A DNA stretch of 13,134 nucleotides from an uncultured Acidobacteriota bacterium (GTDB taxonomy: Bacteria; Acidobacteriota; Terriglobia; Terriglobales; Acidobacteriaceae): contig CAILBQ010000611.1 of the NCBI GenBank assembly GCA_903832475.1, positions 1 to 13,134 on the forward strand. The letters run 5' to 3'. Below, in pieces: positions 7,260 to 11,923 of this stretch. The notes below the pieces were generated by a model. It worked only from the letters and a program-made list of their open reading frames with translations, was not told the origin of the DNA and made no database searches. The translations under genes were made by a program, and so were the position numbers. How positions within the stretch are numbered: the stretch's first letter is position 1; every line of letters begins with the position of its first letter.

Positions 7260-7531
7260 GGATTTCCCGCGACAAATTGAACAAGCTCGCGCACACCGTG
7301 GCGGACACGCTGGCCGACATTGACCAGGTGGATTTTCTCGAGGATCGGAATACGATCCGTCAGGAAGCGCGCAAGGCCCTCGAACAGTTGTTCACGGAAG
7401 AGACCAAAATCGACCAGGCAGCGCGCTTAAAGATTTCGTCGCAGCGCCGGATCATTCCGGAAGGTACCCAGGAATGGGACATTCTGTACCGCAAGTATTA
7501 CAACGACGAGGTTCGACGGTTGGGAATCTAG
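7256..7531 (+). CDS. DUF507 family protein, second of a tandem pair
   Basis: The product has 91 aa. Its ATG at 7256 overlaps the TGA of the preceding DUF507 gene. It begins MRISRDKLNKLAHTVADTL, has an acidic middle (ADIDQVDFLEDRN), and ends with the basic, Tyr-rich LYRKYYNDEVRRLGI. It shares its size, helical character and start (I-S-R-x-x-I/L) with its neighbour, so the two look like ancient paralogs that may form a heteromer. That is inference from coupling and similarity. tRNA-Glu follows 94 bases later. Confidence 0.85.
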   Translation: MRISRDKLNKLAHTVADTLADIDQVDFLEDRNTIRQEARKALEQLFTEETKIDQAARLKISSQRRIIPEGTQEWDILYRKYYNDEVRRLGI

Positions 7532-7552
7532 TCGTTTGTCCGAGCGCTGCCT

Positions 7553-7613
7553 TTGGCGCGGACCGCAAGATTTGGTAGATTAAAAGTGTTGTTTCTTCGC
7601 CCCGAAGGAACAA
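7553..7613 (+). promoter_or_regulatory. Candidate promoter and leader hairpin for tRNA-Glu
   Basis: TTGGCG (7553-7558) and TAGATT (7576-7581) are spaced by 17 bases and could be -35 and -10 boxes. Just downstream TTGTTTCTTCG (7589-7599) pairs with CGAAGGAACAA (7603-7613) over 11 bp with one G-T pair and a 3-base loop. The hairpin has no T run, so it is not a standard terminator. It could be a processing signal in the tRNA precursor or the 3' end of the DUF507 message. Confidence 0.35.
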
Positions 7614-7625
7614 TCCCCGCAGTGT

Positions 7626-7700
7626 GGCGCTATCGTCTAGGGGTTAGGACGTGAGATTCTCAATCTTAAAACACGGGTTCGATTCCCGTTAGCGCTACCA
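7626..7700 (+). tRNA. tRNA-Glu (anticodon CTC), CCA encoded
   Basis: A full cloverleaf can be drawn. The acceptor stem is GGCGCTA with TAGCGCT (first pair G-U), the D stem GTCT/GGAC, and the anticodon stem TGAGA/TCTTA with loop TTCTCAA, giving anticodon CTC, which reads GAG. The T stem is ACGGG/CCCGT with loop TTCGATT. The discriminator base is A and CCA is encoded at 7698-7700. It reads glutamate codons. An accessory element lies on its 3' side, a common insertion place. Confidence 0.95.
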
Positions 7701-7722
7701 GAGAACATCCGCCAAGATACGC

Positions 7723-7755
7723 TAAAGCCCGCTAAATCAGCGGGCTTTACTTTTG
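7723..7755 (+). terminator. Intrinsic terminator after tRNA-Glu
   Basis: TAAAGCCCGCT (7723-7733) pairs perfectly with AGCGGGCTTTA (7739-7749) around a 5-base loop, followed by CTTTTGG. The T run is short but sits directly behind an 11-bp stem 22 nt after the tRNA. Confidence 0.8.
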
Positions 7756-8043
7756 GAGCAAGAAGGGTCCTGGTGCTTGCTGGCGCAAGAACACATTAGC
7801 GGTGGTATACAAGGCGGTACACATGGAATTGGCAGGGATCTGCGATGGATAGGGTTGAAACAGTGCAGACAAGCACCGTGTAACTTTGGGCGCAGACGGT
7901 CAGACTGAAAGCTTCTCGTTGGCGTGGCATTGCGGGATCATGCGGACAGTGAGGCCAAATCTTCGGTCATGTTTCGTTTTTGTCTTTCTTGGCCTCAAAT
8001 TACGATAGACACGCGAGACGTTGTGTGAGAATGTGAAAGTGAA
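7756..8043. other. Gene-free region between tRNA-Glu and the HTH gene
   Basis: About 290 bases without a convincing reading frame. It holds an imperfect direct repeat (7801-7822) and an inverted repeat, TGAGGCCAA (7950-7958) with TTGGCCTCA (7989-7997), around a T-rich 30-base loop. No integrase remnant was recognised when the plus-strand frames here were read by eye. By position, next to a tRNA and upstream of a primase module, it could hold an attachment site or a replication or regulatory region. Confidence 0.45.
7801..7822 (+). repeat. Imperfect direct repeat near tRNA-Glu
   Basis: GGTGGTATAC (7801-7810) and GGCGGTACAC (7813-7822) match at 8 of 10 positions with a 12-base period. Such short repeats next to a tRNA can be integrase arm sites, but two copies are weak evidence. 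Confidence 0.35.
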
Positions 8044-8049
8044 TTAATG
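8021..8049 (+). promoter_or_regulatory. Candidate promoter of the HTH-primase operon
   Basis: TTGTGT (8021-8026) and TTAATG (8044-8049) are separated by exactly 17 bases and fit a sigma-70-type promoter moderately well. A start near 8056 would put both downstream hairpins in the leader of the HTH gene. Confidence 0.4.
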
Positions 8050-8059
8050 GCACTGACTG

Positions 8060-8086
8060 GACCTTCCGCTTCGAGCGGTGAAGGTC
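8060..8086 (+). promoter_or_regulatory. Leader hairpin preceding the terminator
   Basis: GACCTTC (8060-8066) pairs with GAAGGTC (8080-8086), and an inner CGC/GCG pairing leaves a short TTCGA loop and a small bulge. It ends four bases before the terminator hairpin. The pair of hairpins resembles the layout of an attenuator, or of a small RNA of about 70 nt. Confidence 0.5.
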
Positions 8087-8090
8087 TAGT

Positions 8091-8127
8091 GGCCGCCATC
8101 GACCCCCGGTCGATGGCGGCCTTTTTT
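8091..8127 (+). terminator. Perfect intrinsic terminator in the leader of the HTH gene
   Basis: GGCCGCCATCGAC (8091-8103) pairs perfectly over 13 bp with GTCGATGGCGGCC (8109-8121) around CCCCG, followed by six T (8122-8127). It ends only 21 bases before the ATG at 8149, and that gap also contains the ribosome binding site. No promoter fits after it, so expression of the HTH gene should need read-through or antitermination. Confidence 0.9.
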
Positions 8128-8148
8128 GTGCTTCAAAAGGAGACGACG

Positions 8149-8424
8149 ATGACGGATTTTTCATACGCGCTCTCGGCAACGCCAACGGCCGAACCGGATT
8201 GGGCGATGACCTCAAAGCAGGCTGCTCGTTACCTCGGGGTTTGCGAAGCGACGTTGCGGGCGTGGCGCGCCGACGGGACGGGGCCGCGGTTTTTCCGATC
8301 CGGTCCCAAACTTGTTCGATACAGGAAAGCTGACCTTGATGAATGGGTGGCAACTCGCTTCAACGTGCATTCAGCAGAACCGAAGCAGGCCAAGCAACGC
8401 GAGGTCTTCGATGCCAACCGCTGA
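8149..8424 (+). CDS. AlpA/excisionase-like helix-turn-helix DNA-binding protein
   Basis: The product has 91 aa from the ATG at 8149, with AAGGAG at 8137-8142. An upstream in-frame ATG at 8047 is rejected because its extra codons are the leader hairpins. After a loose N-terminus of about 20 residues comes a MerR-type winged HTH of the HTH_17 class: MTSKQAARYLGVCEATLRAW, then a wing GTGPRFFRSGPKLVRYRKADLDEWV. The C-terminus is charged. Such proteins act as excisionases or as transcription regulators of integrated elements (AlpA type). It overlaps the next gene by 14 bases, so it is the first gene of the primase operon and the likely regulator of the element. Confidence 0.88.
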   Translation: MTDFSYALSATPTAEPDWAMTSKQAARYLGVCEATLRAWRADGTGPRFFRSGPKLVRYRKADLDEWVATRFNVHSAEPKQAKQREVFDANR

Positions 8425-9502
8425 GGGCAAAAAATTCCTGGGAGTTGCAGAGGGTCAGGCAGACTCTGCAACGTTGGAACATGCGTCGCTTCTCCCCGCT
8501 ACACCGCAGGGTGGGTTCACCTTCGACCAGATCCATCGGTACTTCACAAGCCGGCTAGCAAATGAGCGACTGCCGCGAGCCAAGCAGGTTTCCGCGCACT
8601 GTCCGTTCCATCCGGACGATCACGTCTCTCTCAGTATCAATATGGAGCGGGGTTTGTGGAAATGCCATGGGTGTTCCGCACATGGGGGCATGCTGGGTTT
8701 CGAGCGCCAGCGTTTCCCCGATTTGAGCCCTGAAGAAGCTCGCCACTCCATGTATCTTGCCGCCGGTGCTGAACTGCCGAAACAGCGTCGGCGACTCATC
8801 AACACTTACCGCTACGTCAGTGCCACGGGGATTCTGCTTTACGAGAAGTTGCGATATGACCCGAAGGGCTTCGGCTATCGACGACCCGGCGAACACGGTT
8901 CATGGTTCTTTGATCTCGTTGGCGTGAACAAGGTGCCCTACCGTCTACCGGAGTTGATCACTGGAAACCTTGTATTTGTCGTTGAAGGAGAGCGCGACGC
9001 GGACAACCTGACCGAATTTCTCAAGGCGTACCAGCAGGAACACTCAGAGATTCGGATCGCGGTTACTACCAGTTGCGACGGTGCCGGAGACGGAAAGTGG
9101 CTCGCTGGATACAATCCGTTTTTCAGCGGCAAAACGGTTGTCTGCATGCCGGACAACGACGAAGTTGGCAAAAGGTTTGCTCAGCAGGTAGCCGAGGGTG
9201 TTTCTCAATTCGCTGACAGCGTGCACATTCTGGCGCTGCCGGGGCTGGAATCAAAAGGTGATGTCACCGATTGGATTGGAGCTGGGCACACAGTTGGCGA
9301 TTTTTTTGCGCTTCTAAAGGACGCGCGACCATTTACTGGCAGTGTCGCCGAAGGCGGTGCCGTCGAGCTGGCTAATCCCTTCGACAATGGTTCCGACACC
9401 TGGCCAGAGCCGATGTCAGAAAGTGCATTCTACGGTCTTGCCGGCGACTTTGTGCGGCTGATGGAGCCGGAGACGGAAGCTGATCGTCAGGCGCTGCGGT
9501 GA
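8411..9502 (+). CDS. Phage/plasmid-type DNA primase, CHC2 zinc finger and Toprim domain
   Basis: The product has 363 aa from the ATG at 8411, with GAGG at 8401-8404. The CHC2-type zinc site is C64, H67, C85, C88 (CPFHPDDH to KCHGCSAHGG). The Toprim domain runs about 186-290, with VEGERDAD (191-198), CDGAGDGKW (222-230), the PDND metal site (247-250) and KGDVTDWIG (282-290). It should make RNA primers for replication of the element. The frame stops at TGA within a segment, FYGLAGDFVRLMEPETEADRQALR, that resembles the start of the conserved helicase half of DUF3987-type primase-helicases. The next ORF continues that domain in the -1 frame, so this may be the N-terminal half of a split gene. Confidence 0.88.
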   Translation: MPTAEGKKFLGVAEGQADSATLEHASLLPATPQGGFTFDQIHRYFTSRLANERLPRAKQVSAHCPFHPDDHVSLSINMERGLWKCHGCSAHGGMLGFERQRFPDLSPEEARHSMYLAAGAELPKQRRRLINTYRYVSATGILLYEKLRYDPKGFGYRRPGEHGSWFFDLVGVNKVPYRLPELITGNLVFVVEGERDADNLTEFLKAYQQEHSEIRIAVTTSCDGAGDGKWLAGYNPFFSGKTVVCMPDNDEVGKRFAQQVAEGVSQFADSVHILALPGLESKGDVTDWIGAGHTVGDFFALLKDARPFTGSVAEGGAVELANPFDNGSDTWPEPMSESAFYGLAGDFVRLMEPETEADRQALR

Positions 9503-10644
9503 TTTTCCTCGTCATCTTTGGATGCATGGTGGGTCGAAAGCCGTATTACAAGGTCGAGAGCACTAGGCATCGCATGAATCTCTTCGCCGTCCTCGTCGGG
9601 GAAACTTCTACCGCACGAAAGGGTACCGCGACCGACCGGGTGATTCAGGTACTGTCCCAAGTTGATCCAAACTTCTTTGATGTCTGTCAGGTCTCCGGTC
9701 TGAGCAGCGGCGAAGGACTGATCCACGCGATTCGTGATCCCAGGGAGGAAGACGTTGACGTCAACGGTTCAAAGGGTCCTGCTCACTTCGAGAAGCGCGT
9801 CGTCGATCACGGTGTAGATGACAAGCGCCTGCTCGTGGTTGAGGCAGAGTTCGGCAGCGTGCTGCAGCAGGCAGACCGCGCAGGGAACATCTTGTCTACA
9901 ACGATGCGCAACGCCTGGGACGGAAAGGCTTTGCGTGTAATGTCGCGCTCAAACAAAGACTGTTGCAAAGAACCGCACATGGCGCTGATTGGCAACGTCA
10001 CTCTCGAGGAATTGCGACTCCGCTTAAGCCTGAGTGATCAGTCAAACGGTTTCGGGAATCGGATTCTTTGGGTCGGCGCACGGCGGTCCAAGGAGCTAGC
10101 TCACGGAGGTCAGGTACTGGATCCTGGCAAGTTGGAGAAGCTGGTTGGGCGCTTGCAGACTGCTCTGTTCACGGCAAAGCAAACCGACCAAATCCGTTGG
10201 GACGATGCAGCAGCAGTGGCGTGGACCTCGGCATATCACGAGCTGGTGGATGGCAGCCAGGGCGTATATGGTCGCATGACTGCTAGGGCTGCGCCCCTAG
10301 TCGCGCGGCTGGCCTCAATCTTCGCTCTGCTGGATTGTTCGGATCGCATTAGGAGCCAGCATCTTGAAGCAGCTATGGAAGTTTGGGCGTACTGCGACGA
10401 TAGCGTATTGCATTTTTTCGGAGATTCCATCGGGAATGAGACCGCCGATGCCATCCTTCGTAAACTGCACGCTAGTTCCGGAGGGTTGACGCGCAACCAG
10501 TTAAGCCAGGCCCTCGGAAATCACAAGGGCAAGGAGCTGTTGAACCAAGCACTTGCCGCGCTGAAAAGGGCTGGGCGAATCACTTCCGAAAGTGTCCAGA
10601 CCGGTGGCCGGCCGGCTGAACTTTGGAAGGTCTTGGCGAAATAA
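9499..10644 (+). CDS. DUF3987/YfjI-type helicase-like protein, probable second half of a primase-helicase
   Basis: The product has 381 aa from a GTG at 9499 that overlaps the preceding TGA as GTGA. The opening residues IFLVIFGCMVGRKPYY read as the middle of a domain rather than a natural N-terminus. A degenerate P-loop GETSTARKGTA is at 34-44, followed by QVSGLSSGEGLIHAIRDP (64-81), a Walker-B-like LLVVEAEF (111-118), a sensor-like MALIGNVT (161-168) and FGNRILWVGARR (185-196), which may hold the arginine finger. The last 70 residues look like a winged helix (GGLTRNQLSQALG). It would act as the unwinding partner of the primase. No ribosome binding site of note precedes the GTG. The gene ends in Ala-Lys-stop at the first copy of a tandem repeat. 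Confidence 0.82.
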   Translation: MIFLVIFGCMVGRKPYYKVESTRHRMNLFAVLVGETSTARKGTATDRVIQVLSQVDPNFFDVCQVSGLSSGEGLIHAIRDPREEDVDVNGSKGPAHFEKRVVDHGVDDKRLLVVEAEFGSVLQQADRAGNILSTTMRNAWDGKALRVMSRSNKDCCKEPHMALIGNVTLEELRLRLSLSDQSNGFGNRILWVGARRSKELAHGGQVLDPGKLEKLVGRLQTALFTAKQTDQIRWDDAAAVAWTSAYHELVDGSQGVYGRMTARAAPLVARLASIFALLDCSDRIRSQHLEAAMEVWAYCDDSVLHFFGDSIGNETADAILRKLHASSGGLTRNQLSQALGNHKGKELLNQALAALKRAGRITSESVQTGGRPAELWKVLAK

Positions 10645-10671
10645 GCGAAATAAGCGAAATAAGCGAAATAA
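10636..10671 (+). repeat. Four perfect tandem copies of GCGAAATAA
   Basis: Copies lie at 10636-10644, 10645-10653, 10654-10662 and 10663-10671 with no spacer. The first copy encodes the Ala-Lys-stop end of the helicase-like gene, and each further copy repeats Ala-Lys-stop in frame. The unit is 9 bp, so copy-number change never alters the encoded protein. Confidence 0.97.
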
Positions 10672-10697
10672 GTTCCGGCGCCGACATGGAATTCGAC

Positions 10698-10724
10698 TTC
10701 TTTAGCATCTTTAGCTTCTTTCGC
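10698..10724 (+). repeat. Three degenerate copies facing the GCGAAATAA array
   Basis: TTCTTTAGC, ATCTTTAGC and TTCTTTCGC are adjacent at 10698-10724. On the other strand they read GCGAAAGAA, GCTAAAGAT and GCTAAAGAA. They match three units of the left array at 21 of 27 positions in inverted orientation. A 26-base spacer contains the palindrome CGGCGCCG. Confidence 0.85.
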
Positions 10725-10765
10725 GGGCCGCAAACGAGCGTTCTAGAAAATTCAGAGGAGACACC

Positions 10766-11137
10766 ATGCCGACCTTTAGCCGCAGGGAACGATTGAGGAA
10801 CTCGGTTAGACCAACTATTGCCGACGCGGTCGCACCGCTAAACCAGGCGGAGCTGGAGGAGGTTCTGGATTTCCCGCGCGACACGCAGATTGATCCTTTT
10901 GGACTGGGCTTGTGGCTGGTGGCGCGGTGCCTGTTTGGTCCAAGTCGCAAAGGTGAGGTCAGCAAGATGTTTCTGGACTTCTGTGAATGGCGACACCAGG
11001 TTGGCATTCCATTGGCAACGCGAGGAGCTTTTGTGCACGATCTTCGCGAAGCCGGCTACGCGGTCGAAAAGAACCTGGTATGCGGGATTGAGTTGTTCGA
11101 GGATACTAAGGTCAATCCCACGGCGGCAGCGGGCTAG
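10766..11137 (+). CDS. Element-encoded hypothetical protein, possibly primase C-terminal-like
   Basis: The product has 123 aa. The ATG at 10766 has GAGGAG at 10755-10760. The N-terminus is basic (TFSRRERLRNSV), a middle hydrophobic/aromatic stretch reads DPFGLGLWLVARCLFG, and the C-terminal half is MFLDFCEWRHQVGIPLATRGAFVHDLREAGYAVEK (given here as residues about 68-102). The W-x(n)-G-x(n)-F-x(n)-L-x(n)-GY pattern resembles the winged-helix tail found at the end of D5/P4-type primase-helicases. That similarity is by eye and weak. No signal peptide or clear membrane helix is seen. It probably belongs to the element's replication module because it follows in the same direction 121 bases later. 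Confidence 0.65.
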   Translation: MPTFSRRERLRNSVRPTIADAVAPLNQAELEEVLDFPRDTQIDPFGLGLWLVARCLFGPSRKGEVSKMFLDFCEWRHQVGIPLATRGAFVHDLREAGYAVEKNLVCGIELFEDTKVNPTAAAG

Positions 11138-11923
11138 CGTTTCGCTTCTACCTGGTCGTTAATAAAGGCAACTTACTCGGCGGCCGGTTCAGCACCAACG
11201 AACTTCTCGCCAGAGGCTATGCCCCTGGACCGCATTAAGAATTCACAGAGAAGAGCCTCTTCACCCTTTGCCAATTCTTAACCTGGCATTGATCCGGGGA
11301 ACTCGTGCGGGTAGGCTTGAATCAGCATGCAGGGGCGGAAAGACGGGCCGCCGTTTATCCGCTTTCGGAGCCACCTAACTTCCCATTGAAGACTGGCCGT
11401 CAGCGTAGCACTACAGGAGTGACCACTGGAGGGCAGGGGGTGGGGAGCGCCAATGAGACCGGTTCATTACCTGGTCCCATTGGTAGAGAAATTTTCATTT
11501 CCCCGGCGCGAATTTTGATGTTCGCAATTTTCTTGGCCGGTTATCAGCGCTTTCAGTTCCAAAACTTTCCCCGCGCGTCGCGGTGCAAGCCACCTCCGTG
11601 CCTCTGGTCGAAGAGCTCTGCATCTGAAAACGGTGCTGTTAGATTCAATTGGGTTAGGCGGCGCAATTGTCATAGCCCTTGCGAAACCGCAACTTCCGCG
11701 GCGCCCAAGCTGATTTCAAGCCGCCAGGTCAGCGTGGTAAAAGGCTATACGCCTGCCTGACTCGTCCCGGGCGTGAGAATGCTCTCGCTTTCGCCAGCCG
11801 GGATAAGTTTTTCTGTTCTCGCCGATCTCGTGGGGGCGACTCCCGGAGAATCACAACGCAGCGTCGGCTTCGTCAATAGGGCGTGATGGGGACCAGAAAG
11901 CAGTCTCTTCGTACCTTGCTCGG
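11138..11923. other. Gene-free region between the element and the xylanase
   Basis: About 790 bases with no supportable gene. The longest plus-strand frame (11305-11760) has no ribosome binding site and a composition unlike protein. The one clear structure is a nested inverted repeat at 11235-11281. No copy of the tRNA-Glu 3' end was found by eye, and no transposase remnant was recognised. It may be the decayed right end of the element together with the 3' flank of the xylanase gene. Confidence 0.5.
11235..11281. repeat. Nested inverted repeat
   Basis: TTAAGAATT (11235-11243) is a perfect inverted copy of AATTCTTAA (11273-11281). Between them GAAGAG (11250-11255) faces CTCTTC (11257-11262). 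There is no T run, so it is not an evident terminator. It could be a protein binding site or a cruciform. Confidence 0.6.

Larger units (their letters stand above)
8411..10644 (+). other. Possible single primase-helicase gene split by a -1 frame change at about 9499
   Basis: Joining the two reading frames at CTGCGGTGATTTTCC gives a continuous domain of the form TEADRQALR-VIFLVIFG-CMVGR. This matches what I recall of single-chain DUF3987 proteins (TEAD..ALL..FL..FG..VGR). One additional G after CGG would restore a single frame. No classic X-XXY-YYZ slippery heptamer is present, so a deletion, a sequencing error or true coupled genes are all possible. Confidence 0.5.
7756..11137 (+). mobile_element. 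Putative tRNA-Glu-adjacent satellite/plasmid-like element or remnant
   Basis: The segment starts directly after tRNA-Glu. It carries a compact replication module with co-directional genes: an AlpA-like HTH protein, a CHC2-Toprim primase, a DUF3987-type helicase-like protein and a small ORF. This order is typical of phage satellites, integrative elements and plasmids, and differs from the housekeeping genes on the left. No integrase, capsid, packaging or conjugation gene is visible. I could not find a duplicated tRNA 3' end downstream, so the right border is uncertain and may lie in the gene-free stretch after 11137 or beyond the window. It may be a decayed element. Confidence 0.5.

Noticed and set aside
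8047..8148. Earlier in-frame ATG for the HTH gene
   Set aside because: The extra codons are the two leader hairpins, and the strong ribosome binding site is directly before 8149.
10636..10724. CRISPR-like array
   Set aside because: Units are 9 bp and adjacent, with no spacers and no cas genes. It is a tandem repeat with an inverted partner.
11305..11760. Plus-strand frame of 151 aa in the gene-free stretch
   Set aside because: It has no ribosome binding site, no recognisable motif and a non-protein-like composition. Opposing short frames are equally open.
11540..11860. Possible duplicated tRNA-Glu 3' end (for example TCAGCGCTTTCA, or CGACTCCCGG near 11835)
   Set aside because: Matches to the tRNA tail are only a few bases long and do not extend through the T loop and acceptor stem.
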